64,000 nt of DNA from Collinsella intestinalis DSM 13280 (GCF_000156175.1 NZ_GG692710.1:388675-452674); one strand, 5' to 3'. Counted from the stretch's first letter, positions 52,865-62,387 are shown. The notes: generated by a model from the letters alone, not told the origin. Numbers and translations are program-made.

Positions 52865-54268
52865 TTAGACCAACGCGTCGAGTAGATAGTTCGGCGCGGG
52901 GGTGGCGTAATGCACGATCGCACCGCGCTGCTCGAGTTCAGCTGTGACCTCATCACGGGCGAGGCCGTCGAGGGTAAGTCCGTCGTAGTTGAACATCACA
53001 TCCGGAATGAGCAGTTCGATGTCCGTCAGGTCGGCTGGCAGCTGGCCGAGCAGATCGCCCGCGCAGATGAGGCCCGTGACGTTCACGTTGCCGCCGAAGT
53101 ACTCGTTTTTGATCGCGAAGACATCGACAACGCCTGCATCGAACATGCTGCAAAACGCGCCGAAGGTGCCCTGCGCCGCTTCTCCGGAAATGATGAGGAC
53201 CCGACGACTCGATTCGCCGAGCCGCTCGGAAACGCGAGCGACCTCCAAACTCCTGACAGCCCTTACGGACTCGACTTCGTCCAGGAAGCTGCGAAGCATA
53301 CCGATGCCGTCGTAGAACTGCGGAAAGCCATCATAGGTCTCTGCAGGTGGGACCGGCAGATGGGCATCGATGTAAAACTCATCCGCGAGCTGAAATACCG
53401 TGCAACCGCGCTCCTCGCGGGCGCGCTGTTGGAACGGCTCGAGCATCTTGACAACGGCCCGCGACGCCTCGACGTCATCGGAATACGAGCTGGTGAAGCG
53501 CTTCTGATGCTTGGTGAAGCCAAGCGGGACGATGGCAAGGCTCGTGATGCCGGGATGGGCCTCGACGTACTCGAGAGTTGCGAGCAGCTCGTCTCCGTCA
53601 TTGATCCCGGGGCAAAGCACGATCTGCGCATGGATCTCGATACCGGCCTCGAGGAAGCGCTCAAGCACCTCGATGCCACGCGGAGCGTTGCGCCCGATGA
53701 GCTTGCGTCGGCACTCAGGCGTGATGGCATGAAGCGACACGTTCATGGGCGAGAGCATCTTGTCGATGGCATCTTCGACCTCGGGGTCCTTCATATTCGT
53801 AAGCGTCACGAAATTGCCCTGCAAAAAACTCAGGCGATAATCGTCGTCCCGAATGGTGAGAGTGGATCGGCTCTCCTTGGGGAGCATGTTCATGAAGCAG
53901 AAGATGCAGGCGTTCACGCAGGTGCGCATCCCGTCGAAGACGACGCCATCGAAATCGACGCCCCATTCCTCGCCCGGGAAACGCTCGATCACGGCAGATG
54001 CGACCGTGTTGTCACGCGGATCGAATACCTCGATCTCGGCCTCGACGTCCTCGGTCTCCCACAGCCACACGATCATATCGGTGAGCGGCTTGCCATTCAC
54101 CGTGAGCACGCGCATACCAGGCTCGAGCCCTATGTCATATGCGGGAGAATCGGGGGTCACCGACAAAACGGTGGCGCCGTCTGAAGATGGATCCTTTGAC
54201 AGGGCATATGGCGCAACGGTGCCCGCATACGTGGGTACCGAGGGCATGTTCGAATCTCGTTCGGCCAT
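52865..54268 (-). CDS. PDZ-domain / radical-SAM DUF512 protein
   Basis: An N-terminal PDZ-like domain (~30-85; VLSVTPDSPAYDIGLEPG) precedes a radical-SAM-like cluster CVNACIFCF (~117; Cys spaced x3, x2, with an FCF end). A central barrel and a C-terminal DUF512 domain (~280-460, YFGGNVNVTGLICAGDLL) follow. The family is conserved in Firmicutes and Actinobacteria, often beside der, and its substrate is unknown to me. The length is 467 residues. It overlaps ispH by one base. GGAG precedes the ATG. Confidence 0.85.
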   Translation of the reverse strand: MAERDSNMPSVPTYAGTVAPYALSKDPSSDGATVLSVTPDSPAYDIGLEPGMRVLTVNGKPLTDMIVWLWETEDVEAEIEVFDPRDNTVASAVIERFPGEEWGVDFDGVVFDGMRTCVNACIFCFMNMLPKESRSTLTIRDDDYRLSFLQGNFVTLTNMKDPEVEDAIDKMLSPMNVSLHAITPECRRKLIGRNAPRGIEVLERFLEAGIEIHAQIVLCPGINDGDELLATLEYVEAHPGITSLAIVPLGFTKHQKRFTSSYSDDVEASRAVVKMLEPFQQRAREERGCTVFQLADEFYIDAHLPVPPAETYDGFPQFYDGIGMLRSFLDEVESVRAVRSLEVARVSERLGESSRRVLIISGEAAQGTFGAFCSMFDAGVVDVFAIKNEYFGGNVNVTGLICAGDLLGQLPADLTDIELLIPDVMFNYDGLTLDGLARDEVTAELEQRGAIVHYATPAPNYLLDALV

Positions 54269-55119
54269 CAGGACTCCAAAAGGCTCCGCATGCGGACAAG
54301 GGCGCGCTCAATATGCGAGGCAGGCGTCGAAGCGCCTGCGGTCACGCCGATATGAGAAGCTCCGTCAAACCACGCCGCCTCGATCTCGGAGGCGTCCTCG
54401 ATGTGATGCGTTTTGGGGCAGGCCGCCGTGCAAATCTCGGCAAGACGACGTGTGTTGCCGGAGTTCTTGCCGCCGACGACGATCATCGCGTCGACGCGAC
54501 GGGCAAGTTCGGCCGCGCTATCCTGACGTTCCTGAGTCGCGGAGCAGATGGTGTTGATGACGCGCAAATCCATGGTCCGCTTGGATAGTTCGGCAACGAC
54601 ATCGGCCAGCGCTCCGGGCGTCTGGGTGGTCTGCACGACCACGCCGACCTTGCGCGAAAGATCGATGGCGTCGAGATCCCCGGGGACGGAGACCACGTGA
54701 GCGTCATCCCCTGCGTGTCCCATGATGCCCTCGACCTCGGGGTGGCCGCTCTCCCCTACTACGATGAGCTGATACCCCTCGCGCACGAGGCGCTCGGCGG
54801 CGTTATGGACCTTCTTGACATAGGGGCACGTTGCATCCAAGACATCGAGGCCGCGGGCACGGGCATCCTCGACGACACTCGGCACGACGCCGTGGGCACG
54901 AATGATGAGCGTGCCCTCCTCGACCTCGGAAACGCTCGAGGCAGTGCCCACGCCGATGCGTTCGAGATCGTTGACGACCAGCGGATTGTGAATGAGGGGG
55001 CCGAGCGTATTGACGGGCTTGCGGGCCTCGTCAGCGGCCTTCTCGGCCATGCCGAGCGCACGCTCGACGCCGTAGCATACGCCGGCGTAACGAGCGACCT
55101 CGATCTCGATGTGAGTCAT
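54268..55119 (-). CDS. ispH: 4-hydroxy-3-methylbut-2-enyl diphosphate reductase
   Basis: This Fe-S enzyme performs the last MEP-pathway step, giving IPP and DMAPP. The three cluster Cys lie in GVCYGVERA (~15), DATCPYVKK (~97) and INTICSATQER (~193). The His residues in GPLIHNPLV (~44) and RAHGVVP (~75) line the substrate pocket. The length is 283 residues. It follows plsC directly and matches the Clostridia-like cmk-plsC-ispH order. Its product feeds MiaA and the cell-wall lipid carrier. Confidence 0.95.
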   Translation of the reverse strand: MTHIEIEVARYAGVCYGVERALGMAEKAADEARKPVNTLGPLIHNPLVVNDLERIGVGTASSVSEVEEGTLIIRAHGVVPSVVEDARARGLDVLDATCPYVKKVHNAAERLVREGYQLIVVGESGHPEVEGIMGHAGDDAHVVSVPGDLDAIDLSRKVGVVVQTTQTPGALADVVAELSKRTMDLRVINTICSATQERQDSAAELARRVDAMIVVGGKNSGNTRRLAEICTAACPKTHHIEDASEIEAAWFDGASHIGVTAGASTPASHIERALVRMRSLLES

Positions 55120-55854
55120 CTAGAACCTCCCCGGATGCTCAGCGCGCAGCGCATCGCGGATCGCGTACATACGTCGAATGGACTCGTCCTCAACCCACTG
55201 CGTGCGCTCGCGGCGCTTCATGCCCTCGGGAGCATCTTCGAGAAGGACGGAATCACCAGCTCGCATCCAGCACTTCTTGGGGCGCATGATTCTTTTACCA
55301 GCAGGTGTGATATCGCGAAAACCGCAAACGGCAATCGGGGAAACGGGCGCCTTTCCCATCTGCGCTATAAGCGCGAAGCCTCCGTGAACCTCGACCGGCT
55401 GGTCATCGGTGCGAACGCGAGTGCCCTCAGGGAAAATCAGCACATCCTCGCCGCGCTGCAAGGCATGCTGGGCCGCGCGCAGGGCCGCCATATCAGCCTC
55501 ACCGCGATCGACGGGGATGCCGCCCGCGAGGGCGAAAGCCCAGCGGACGATGCCCGTCTTGTTGAATTCCGACTTGAAAATCGGGCGGACGCGGCGGCCG
55601 GCCGCCCACTCGCTCGTAACGATGGGCAAAACCTCGGCCATCGAAGTGTGATTGCAAATGATGACGACGCCGTCGGTGCGGCGGGCATGCACCTTCTCGG
55701 CGTCCTCGAGATGCCAGCGCCACATGACTTTGGAGAATGCCCAGAGAACAGCCATGACGATGGTATAGATCGCGCGCTCATGCAGCGGAAACGCCGACAT
55801 GGGGCAGTTGTAATGCGAAGCCGCATCACGCGGAGTCGAGATCTCCCCGGCCAT
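55120..55854 (-). CDS. plsC: 1-acyl-sn-glycerol-3-phosphate acyltransferase family protein
   Basis: It probably makes phosphatidic acid from lysophosphatidic acid. A membrane helix lies at ~26-45. The acyltransferase box reads NHTSMAEVLP (68-77); the family has H-x4-D, but here the acidic residue is Glu74. The second block FKSEFNKTG (~93) and third FPEGTR (~141) are standard. The length is 244 residues. It starts 1 base after the cmk stop, with GAGAGGAGG upstream. The H-x4-E change is noted separately. Confidence 0.87.
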   Translation of the reverse strand: MAGEISTPRDAASHYNCPMSAFPLHERAIYTIVMAVLWAFSKVMWRWHLEDAEKVHARRTDGVVIICNHTSMAEVLPIVTSEWAAGRRVRPIFKSEFNKTGIVRWAFALAGGIPVDRGEADMAALRAAQHALQRGEDVLIFPEGTRVRTDDQPVEVHGGFALIAQMGKAPVSPIAVCGFRDITPAGKRIMRPKKCWMRAGDSVLLEDAPEGMKRRERTQWVEDESIRRMYAIRDALRAEHPGRF

Positions 55855-55855
55855 G

Positions 55856-56536
55856 CTACCTCCTCTCGGCGATGAGATGCTCGATCATGGAGACGATCTC
55901 ATCGATTGTGTGGCTCGTCGAATCAATGCGAACGGCATCGTCGGCACAGGTGAGCGGCGCAGTTTCACGCTTGGAATCAAGCGCGTCACGACGCTCGATA
56001 TCGGCGAGCGTCTGCTCGATCTCGGCCTCGATTACGGATGCGTCGACCTCGGCGCCTTCATGGCGCTGCATGACACGGCGACGGGCACGCTCACGCGGAT
56101 CGGCGGTCAAAAATACCTTGAGCTCCGCTTCCGGAAAGACGACGGTGCCGATATCGCGACCCTCGGCAACAACATCGCGGCCCTCGGCGAAACGGCGCTG
56201 CGGGTCGAGCATGGCGGCGCGAACCTCCGGATTGGCAGCCGCTGCGGAGACGTTGCGGTCCACCTCGGGGGTGCGGATCGCGTCGGAGACGTCGACCCCA
56301 TCCACGAAGACGGAGACGTTGCCGTGATTCTCAGCGCCAAACGTGATGTGGATGTCGCGCGCAAGCTGAGCAGTCGCCGAAGCATCTTCAAGCGAAATGC
56401 CGCGCTGCAGTGCGCTCAACGCGACAGAGCGATACATAGCGCCGGTATCGAGCTTGGAAAAGCCGAATCTCGTGGCTACCTCGCGGGCAATGGTGGACTT
56501 GCCTGAACCGGCGGGCCCGTCAATGGCGATGATCAT
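55856..56536 (-). CDS. cmk: Cytidylate kinase
   Basis: It phosphorylates CMP and dCMP. The P-loop is AIDGPAGSGKST (~4-15), and YRSVALSAL (~35), the AEGRDIGTVVFP (~125) and KVFLTADPRERARRR (landmark FLTADPRERA, ~141) regions are typical. The length is 226 residues. It stands between rluB and plsC, a common arrangement. It ends 1 base before plsC. Confidence 0.95.
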   Translation of the reverse strand: MIIAIDGPAGSGKSTIAREVATRFGFSKLDTGAMYRSVALSALQRGISLEDASATAQLARDIHITFGAENHGNVSVFVDGVDVSDAIRTPEVDRNVSAAAANPEVRAAMLDPQRRFAEGRDVVAEGRDIGTVVFPEAELKVFLTADPRERARRRVMQRHEGAEVDASVIEAEIEQTLADIERRDALDSKRETAPLTCADDAVRIDSTSHTIDEIVSMIEHLIAERR

Positions 56537-56545
56537 GTAATCCTC

Positions 56546-57316
56546 CTATAGATCCAGCCGCGGCGCGGATTTGAGCGACGCGACCTCTTCGTCGGTGAGT
56601 TCCCTCCAAGAGCCTTCAGCCAAGTCGCCGAGCCGCAATTCGCCGAACCGGCAGCGATGCAGGGCGATGACGGGATGACCGATCTTGGAGAGCATGCGCT
56701 TGACCTGGTTCTTTCGGCCTTCTCGGATGATGACCTCGACAGCCGTCGCCCCCGTAACGAGCCGAGGGAAGCCGGGGATGTGAGCATCTGCCGGCTCGAG
56801 CACGCGGCACCGTGCGGGCTGGCATGGGCCGTCGTCGAGGGTGAGCCCGCGCCGCAAGGGCTCCAGGTCTCCATCCAAGCAGCGGCCGTCCACGATGGCG
56901 CGATACGTCTTCCACACATGGTGAGACGGATGGAGCAGGCGCTGGCCCAAATCACCATCGGTGGTAAACAAGAGCAGGCCGGTCGTGTCCATGTCTAAAC
57001 GACCGACCGGGAAGAGCCCGGGAAACTTTTTGCTGGGCACGAGTTCAGCGACGGTGGGACGCCCATGCGGGTCGCTCATCGTGGTGAGGAACCCGGCCGG
57101 CTTGTTGAGCATGATGTAGGCGGGTCCGGAGCCGAGCACGACGGGAGCGCCGTCAACCGTGACCTCATCGCATCGTGGGTCGACCTTCGTACCGAGCTCG
57201 GTTTTAACCTCGCCGTTGACGCGAACGCGCCCGGCAGTCATGAGCCCTTCAGACCCGCGCCGACTCGCAACGCCTGCACGCGCGAGAAAACGCTGCAAGC
57301 GCATGGGAACCAGCAT
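56546..57316 (-). CDS. rluB: 23S/16S rRNA pseudouridine synthase (RluB/RsuA family)
   Basis: The N-terminal S4 RNA-binding domain (~4-60) has RLQRFLARAGVASRRGSE (landmark FLARAGVASRR). The catalytic Asp lies in VGRLDMDTTGLLL (~104-116). REGRKNQVKRML (~205) is the family's C-terminal motif. The length is 256 residues. I chose the ATG at 57316 (MLVPMRLQ), with GAGGG upstream; four codons in is a second ATG. It follows scpB by 40 bases. The scpAB-rluB-cmk order supports RluB over RsuA. Confidence 0.9.
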   Translation of the reverse strand: MLVPMRLQRFLARAGVASRRGSEGLMTAGRVRVNGEVKTELGTKVDPRCDEVTVDGAPVVLGSGPAYIMLNKPAGFLTTMSDPHGRPTVAELVPSKKFPGLFPVGRLDMDTTGLLLFTTDGDLGQRLLHPSHHVWKTYRAIVDGRCLDGDLEPLRRGLTLDDGPCQPARCRVLEPADAHIPGFPRLVTGATAVEVIIREGRKNQVKRMLSKIGHPVIALHRCRFGELRLGDLAEGSWRELTDEEVASLKSAPRLDL

Positions 57317-57356
57317 CGAGTCGCCCTCATGGACGAGCGGCGAGCCCTCACTGGCG

Positions 57357-58070
57357 CTACGCATCGCGATCCTTGTCGAATGAATCGCCGTCGAACGTGG
57401 CGCCAACGTCAGCGCTGCCCTCATCCGTGGAGATGAGCTCGCGCTCCTCTTCCAGATCCTCGTCCACCTCGTCGAGGGTGGACTGGATAGAGCGGCCGGA
57501 AAGACGCTCGCGAATGAACTGGCGAGCCTGCTCATCAGGGGCGAACTGCTCGAGATCGGGAAGATCGCGCGTGGAGCGCAAGCCGAACTTCTCGAGGAAC
57601 GCGTTGGTGGTACCGTAAAGAATAGCCTGGCCGCGCTGGGGGTCCCGGCCCATCTCGCGAATGAGGCCCTTATCCACCAAAGAGGAGATGACGCCATCGG
57701 AGTTTACGCCGCGGATGCCCTTGACCATTTCGCGCGTGACCGGCTGATGATAGGCGATGACCGCGAGCGTCTCGAGGGCGGCCTGCGAAAGGCGCTGAGT
57801 ATCCCATGACAGGACAAAGGACTCGACCTGGTCGTGGAACGCGGGATGGGTGAAAAGGCGCCAACCCCCTGCGACCTCGCGCAACTGAAAACCGCGGTTG
57901 GCCTCCTCATACTCGACCTTGAGATCGGCCAGAAGGGACGCAATCTCACCGGGGGTCGAACCGAGAACGCCCGCGAGCTGACTTGCGCTCACAGGATCAC
58001 TCGAAACCAGCAGCAGCGCCTCGAGGGCGCCCTTGATGGAGCCAGCTTCAAGCTCGCTCAGGTGCTCCAT
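57357..58070 (-). CDS. scpB: Segregation and condensation protein B
   Basis: It joins ScpA and SMC in the bacterial condensin. Two winged-helix domains are visible: SIKGALEALLLVSSDPVSAS (landmark GALEALLLVSSDPVS, ~14) and LETLAVIAYHQPVTREMVKGIRGV (landmark LAVIAYHQPVTR, ~100). The length is 237 residues with an acidic ~45-residue tail. It overlaps scpA by one base and so is translationally coupled to it. SMC itself is not in this window. Confidence 0.94.
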   Translation of the reverse strand: MEHLSELEAGSIKGALEALLLVSSDPVSASQLAGVLGSTPGEIASLLADLKVEYEEANRGFQLREVAGGWRLFTHPAFHDQVESFVLSWDTQRLSQAALETLAVIAYHQPVTREMVKGIRGVNSDGVISSLVDKGLIREMGRDPQRGQAILYGTTNAFLEKFGLRSTRDLPDLEQFAPDEQARQFIRERLSGRSIQSTLDEVDEDLEEERELISTDEGSADVGATFDGDSFDKDRDA

Positions 58071-58873
58071 TAGTCCTCCTCGTCAAAAAGCGAACCGTCC
58101 TCGGGGCGGTACTCGGGCGCGCCCTCGACTCGGTCGATGCGGATGGTGCCGAAGTTCTCGTCTTGCTCGAGCGTGACAGAGCCGCGCTTTGACAATTCGA
58201 GAATGGCGAGAAACGTGGCGACGATCTGCTCAGTGGTCGCATCCCCATCCAAAAGATCGCGGAACGTGAGGTGGGGCCGCGAGATCGTGACGCGGTCAAC
58301 AGAGGCAACCGTGAGCTCGATGGGCACGCGACTGGGGGCGACATGCTCGGCCTCGAGCAGGAACGTCTCGCGCTTGCCATCCAAATCCGCGCAGATGACG
58401 GCAAGGCCGCGCAGCGTGATGCCCGCAAGGTAATCGGGCATCAAGTTCAAGAACTCGGGGTCGGGGCCGGCAACGCGCGGATGCATGCGGCTCTCGGCCT
58501 CCATACGGGCCCCCAACGCGGCAGCCGCGCCCTTGAACTGCTTGTAGGCTATGAGGCGCTGGATGAGGACCTCGCGTAGGGAATCGGCATCCAGGCCCGA
58601 GAATTCGTCGTCCAGGTCATCGTCTTCGGTGACATTGGACGAATCGTCGGGGACAAGCGACGCGGCCTTGATATCGAGCAGAGTAGCGGCGACGAGCAGA
58701 AAATCGCTCGCGACATCGAGATCAAGCGCCTCGAGACGCTCGACCTCGGCGAGGTACTGCTCGGCAACCTCGGAGATGGAAATCGAGCCGATATCGACCT
58801 TTTGCCTGCTCACAAGCTGAAGCAGAAGGTCAAACGGTCCGGAATAGACCTGCGTGGACACGCGATACGACAT
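58070..58873 (-). CDS. scpA: Segregation and condensation protein A
   Basis: This is the kleisin subunit of condensin. The N-terminus has VYSGPFDLLLQLVSRQKVDI (landmark GPFDLLLQL, ~12), the SMC-binding kleisin start. SDFLLVAATLLDIKAASL (landmark DFLLVAATLLDIKA, ~57) follows. The C-terminal winged helix has FLAILELSKRGSVTLEQ (~223). The length is 267 residues. It seems to be the first gene of the long run scpA-scpB-rluB-cmk-plsC-ispH. Confidence 0.94.
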   Translation of the reverse strand: MSYRVSTQVYSGPFDLLLQLVSRQKVDIGSISISEVAEQYLAEVERLEALDLDVASDFLLVAATLLDIKAASLVPDDSSNVTEDDDLDDEFSGLDADSLREVLIQRLIAYKQFKGAAAALGARMEAESRMHPRVAGPDPEFLNLMPDYLAGITLRGLAVICADLDGKRETFLLEAEHVAPSRVPIELTVASVDRVTISRPHLTFRDLLDGDATTEQIVATFLAILELSKRGSVTLEQDENFGTIRIDRVEGAPEYRPEDGSLFDEED

Positions 58874-58931
58874 GCGATCCCCCTCTCACTCTAAAAACGC
58901 ATACGCACTGAGTGTAGCGCACCGACAGGCA

Positions 58932-59636
58932 TTAAAGCCCCAAAGCGAAGCCGACAAGGTTGAGATACAAGGGATCGACCGTGATGCTGAAATAAAGTCC
59001 GATCAAATCGATGTGCAGCAGACTCGGCAACACGTACAGAACGACGATCAGAATGGGCATGGAATAGCGCTGGACCTCGTAATACGTCTGCAGAGCTCGG
59101 CCCTTGAGAAACAGGACAAGCAACGAAGAACCGTCGAGCGGCGGCAGCGGGATCAAATTGAAGAACGCGAGCGAGAGGTTGACGCTCATGAGCGTCAACG
59201 AAAAGCGAACCAAGTGCGGAGCGACCTGCGCAGCCAGGCCGTACTGTGCCAGACCGTCTGCGAACAGCGCGGGATCGTTGGCCAGACCGCGCAAAAGAAG
59301 CGCACCCAGGACGGCAAGGGCGATATTGCTCAAAGGACCCGCCAGAGAGACGATCACCTCGTCGCGCTTGGGATGTTTGAGGTTGCCAAGATAGATGGGC
59401 ACGGGCTTGGCAAATGCAAAGACGGGACCGCCGGCCAAGATCATGATCAGGGGCAGCAATATGGTGCCGAAGGGATCGATGTGGCGAAGCGGATTGAGCG
59501 AGATGCGCCCCTGTGATCGAGCCGTGCGATCGCCCAAAAGGTAGGCGGCAAGCGCGTGGGCGCTCTCATGCACCACAATGCCGATGATCACAGCAGCTGC
59601 GCTTGCGAGCAAGCCGAACAGATAGTCGAAATTCAC
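58932..59636 (-). CDS. Site-2 protease family protein (peptidase M50)
   Basis: This membrane metalloprotease has the zinc motif HESAH (residues 23-27) inside the first helix. The third ligand lies in NLIPLPPLDGS (~152-162). About six membrane helices are present. The length is 234 residues. It is the short bacterial type found beside scpA in many Gram-positives; the substrate is unknown. I chose the GTG at 59636 because AGGAGG lies 6 bases upstream. Confidence 0.88.
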   Translation of the reverse strand: MNFDYLFGLLASAAAVIIGIVVHESAHALAAYLLGDRTARSQGRISLNPLRHIDPFGTILLPLIMILAGGPVFAFAKPVPIYLGNLKHPKRDEVIVSLAGPLSNIALAVLGALLLRGLANDPALFADGLAQYGLAAQVAPHLVRFSLTLMSVNLSLAFFNLIPLPPLDGSSLLVLFLKGRALQTYYEVQRYSMPILIVVLYVLPSLLHIDLIGLYFSITVDPLYLNLVGFALGL

Positions 59637-59646
59637 CCTACTCCTC

Positions 59647-59943
59647 CTAGCGGATGGTTTGAGAGATGCGGCCAAGCAGGTAATCCACAAAGAAGCACAC
59701 CGCCGCCACGACTGCAAAGTCGAAGCGGAACACACCGCCAAAGGGAGTGGGAATCAAACCATAGCCCGCGATGATATCCGGAAGCGCCCGGGTGAGGTCG
59801 ACGACAAAATTCACGATGCCGAGCATCGTGGCGAATCCGTTGAAGCATAAGACGACCGTGAGCACACAGAGGCCGAGCGCGAACAATCTGAAAGCGAAAC
59901 CCAGAAGCGAAAGGGCAACGGCAAGCGCTCTACGCGAGTCCAC
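59647..59943 (-). CDS. Small membrane protein of unknown function
   Basis: It has 98 residues with about two or three hydrophobic segments (~7-38, ~60-70 weak, ~76-92). I recognise no family; the length recalls YggT, but YggT motifs are absent. The GTG at 59943 has GAGGAGGAG 7 bases upstream, and the gene overlaps the ABC-F gene by 14 bases, so it is very likely translated. It stands between the ABC-F and site-2 protease genes. Confidence 0.7.
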   Translation of the reverse strand: MDSRRALAVALSLLGFAFRLFALGLCVLTVVLCFNGFATMLGIVNFVVDLTRALPDIIAGYGLIPTPFGGVFRFDFAVVAAVCFFVDYLLGRISQTIR

Positions 59944-61942
59944 GGGCAGTCTCCTCCTCGATCGTGGTGGACAGCTCGAGCCACTCGTCCTCGAGAGCCG
60001 GAAGCTCCTGCTTGAGCCCGTTGTACTCCACGAGCGCGGCGTTGAACTTATCCTGGTCGGCATACAGTTCCTCACTGGCCATGAGAGCCATGAGCTCGTC
60101 GTAGCGGGCTCGCTTCACATCAAGCTCGGCCTCGACCTTCTTGAGGCGGTCCTTCGTACCCTTGAGGCGGCGATTGAGCTCGGCGCGAGCGGCGGCCTCC
60201 GCACGCTTTTGCTCCTTGGTCTTCTTGCCCTCGCGAGGCGCCGCAGCCTGAGGCTCGTCGGCGCGTTGCGGGACCTGTTGCCTGGAGGCATTTTCAGGCT
60301 CAACCGCCTCAGCCGCGGCACGCGCGGCCAAGTCCTCGCGCTTGAACAGGTAATAGTCGTAATCGCCGTCGTAAACGGTCATCTTTCCGTCGCGGATATC
60401 AACCACGCGGTTCGCCACAGCACGCACCAAGTGCTCGTCGTGGGAGATGAGGACGATCGTGCCCGGGAAGCTCTTGAGGGCGTTCTCGAGCATGTCGACG
60501 GAATCGATATCGAGATGGTTGGTGGGCTCGTCGAGGCAGAGCAGCGCCTCGGGGGCAACGAGCATCTTGGCCAACGCAAGGCGGGCGCGTTCGCCGCCGG
60601 AAAGGACCCCCACGCGCTTGTCGACGTCCTCGCCGGCGAAGAGGAAGGCACCGAGCAAACTGCGCTGCTGAGGGACAGTCCAGGTCGGGGCAACGGAGTC
60701 GATCTCCTGCAGGACGGTATTTCCCTCTTTAAGCCCCTCGAGCTGGTGCTGGGCGTAGTACGCCACGCCGACGTTGGTGCCGAGCGAACGGGTACCCTCA
60801 GTCGGCGCCTCCTGGCCGATGAGCATCTTGAGGAGCGTGGACTTGCCGGCGCCATTGGGTCCGACGAGCGCGACACGGTCCCCGCGATACAGCGTCAGAT
60901 CGGCGTGCTCGTAAAGGGTCTTGCTGCCGAAGCGCTTGGCAAAATCCTCGAGCTTGATGACCATATCGCCCGAGCGCGGAGGGTCGGGGAACTTGAAATT
61001 GACGTGCTTGTGACCCTCGGGCAAGATCACGAGCTCGCTCTTGATCTGCTCGATGCGGCGCATACGCTCCTGGGCCTGGGCGGCCTTGGTCGGCTTGTAA
61101 CGGAACTTATCGACGAATACCTGCATATGGGCGATCTCGCGCTCCTGGGCGGCGCGCTTGGCGCGCATCTGCTCGAGGTTGTCCTCGCGCTGCTTAAGAT
61201 AGGAGCTGTAATTGCCAGTATAGGTGGTGATACGGCGGTTCTCGAGGGCCGCCACGTGATCCACGCAGGCATCCATAAAGGCACGGTCGTGGGAGACGAT
61301 CAGCACAGCGCCGTCGTAGGCGGAGATGAACCCGCGCAGCCACTGGACACTTTCGAGGTCGAGGTGGTTGGTGGGCTCGTCGAGCAACAGGACGTCGGGA
61401 TGGCGGAGGAACAGCTTGGCTAGCGCAATGCGCATCTGCCAACCGCCAGAGAACTCGGAACACGGCTGATCGAAATCCGAGGGCTTAAAACCCAGACCGG
61501 CAAGAATCTGACGCGCGTTGCTCTCGAGTTCGTAGCCACCCAAACGCTCGAAGCGGTCCTGCACATGACCATACTCGTCAAGCATAGCCTGGGGAACCTC
61601 GCCGGACTCTCCAGCCTCGGCAATCTTGAGCTGAAGCTCCTCGGCGCGCTCACCCATCGTCTTAATTTCAATCGCAGCGTCCATAACCTCCTGGATGATG
61701 GAGATATCACCGGCGAGTTTGGTCTCCTGCTCGAGATAGCCGACATTGGCATCCTTGGCAAACGTAACGGACCCGGCATCGGGGCTGTCGATGCCCATGA
61801 TGATCTTGAGCAGCGTCGTCTTGCCGGCACCGTTGGGACCGACAAGGGCGTACCGCTCGCCGGCATTCACCTGGAGCGTGGCACCCGTGAACAGGGTCCG
61901 CGCGCCGAAAGACTTCTCGATTTTATCGACAAGGAGAATCAT
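59930..61942 (-). CDS. ABC-F family ATPase
   Basis: These soluble twin-ATPase proteins bind the ribosome rather than a membrane transporter. Walker A motifs are GPNGAGKTT (~35-43) and GPNGAGKST (~349). Signatures are [12 protein letters not shown] (~165) and [12 protein letters not shown] (~427), each followed by LDEPTNHLD. The linker between the domains is rich in Lys/Arg ([13 protein letters not shown]). A C-terminal coiled coil covers ~590-665, as in Uup/YdiF members. No membrane part is present. The length is 670 residues. The start is ATG 61942; codons further upstream run through tRNA-Val. Confidence 0.92.
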   Translation of the reverse strand: MILLVDKIEKSFGARTLFTGATLQVNAGERYALVGPNGAGKTTLLKIIMGIDSPDAGSVTFAKDANVGYLEQETKLAGDISIIQEVMDAAIEIKTMGERAEELQLKIAEAGESGEVPQAMLDEYGHVQDRFERLGGYELESNARQILAGLGFKPSDFDQPCSEFSGGWQMRIALAKLFLRHPDVLLLDEPTNHLDLESVQWLRGFISAYDGAVLIVSHDRAFMDACVDHVAALENRRITTYTGNYSSYLKQREDNLEQMRAKRAAQEREIAHMQVFVDKFRYKPTKAAQAQERMRRIEQIKSELVILPEGHKHVNFKFPDPPRSGDMVIKLEDFAKRFGSKTLYEHADLTLYRGDRVALVGPNGAGKSTLLKMLIGQEAPTEGTRSLGTNVGVAYYAQHQLEGLKEGNTVLQEIDSVAPTWTVPQQRSLLGAFLFAGEDVDKRVGVLSGGERARLALAKMLVAPEALLCLDEPTNHLDIDSVDMLENALKSFPGTIVLISHDEHLVRAVANRVVDIRDGKMTVYDGDYDYYLFKREDLAARAAAEAVEPENASRQQVPQRADEPQAAAPREGKKTKEQKRAEAAARAELNRRLKGTKDRLKKVEAELDVKRARYDELMALMASEELYADQDKFNAALVEYNGLKQELPALEDEWLELSTTIEEETARGLA

Positions 61943-61976
61943 GTCACCCTCACAAGGTCGCTGAGTCTCTATAGCA

Positions 61977-62004
61977 AAAAGGCTCCAGTTACCTGGAGCC
62001 TTTA
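61977..62004 (-). terminator. Terminator after tRNA-Val
   Basis: On the minus strand AGGCTCCAGG and CTGGAGCCT form a stem around TAA, followed by TTTTT. It separates tRNA-Val from the ABC-F gene. Confidence 0.85.
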
Positions 62005-62012
62005 ATGTGTGA

Positions 62013-62087
62013 TGGTGGGCGATACAAGATTCGAACTTGTGACCCCATCCGTGTGAAGGATATGCTCTACCCCTGAGCCAATCGCCC
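62013..62087 (-). tRNA. tRNA-Val (anticodon CAC)
   Basis: A 75-base cloverleaf with encoded CCA. The acceptor GGGCGAT pairs with ATCGCCC, the D-stem is GCTC/GAGC, the anticodon loop TTCACAC gives anticodon CAC, and the T-stem is ACAAG/CTTGT. It reads GUG. Confidence 0.95.
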
Positions 62088-62249
62088 GTGCTTTTCAGCA
62101 AGGAGAATACTAACACGAATTTGGATGACGGTGCAATACATTTTTTAAAATCGCGATTCAGATGAGGCACTACTCGCCTCTGGCGAACGTTTTCGACTCA
62201 TTTACCCGGATGGCCGTGCACGGTGTGCACATCGGGCACGAAAAAGAAA

Positions 62250-62273
62250 AAGGCCAGACACGTGGTCTGACCT
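62250..62273 (-). terminator. Terminator after tRNA (CAT)
   Basis: On the minus strand AGGTCAGACCA and TGTCTGGCCTT pair around CG, followed by TTTCTTTTTC. The stretch between this tRNA and tRNA-Val (62088-62249) holds nothing else I can identify. Confidence 0.8.
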
Positions 62274-62283
62274 GCTGTTTCAA

Positions 62284-62359
62284 TGGTGGGCCCTCCGGGA
62301 TTCGAACCCAGAACCCAGGGATTATGAGTCCCCTGCGCTAACCGTTGCGCCAAGAGCCC
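62284..62359 (-). tRNA. tRNA with anticodon CAT (Met or lysidine-type Ile)
   Basis: A 76-base cloverleaf with encoded CCA. The acceptor GGGCTCT pairs with AGGGCCC (one T-G pair), the D-stem is GCGC/GCGC, and the loop CTCATAA gives anticodon CAT. It is not an initiator, since the acceptor starts with a G-C pair and lacks the GGG/CCC anticodon-stem run. Elongator Met and Ile2 (read AUA after lysidine modification) cannot be told apart with certainty by eye. Confidence 0.9.
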
Positions 62360-62387
62360 GTTAAGAATGTTGCATCACATGCGTAAA

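Noticed and set aside
59647..59943. YggT assignment for the small membrane protein
   Set aside because: Length and position fit loosely, but the conserved YggT residues are not there.
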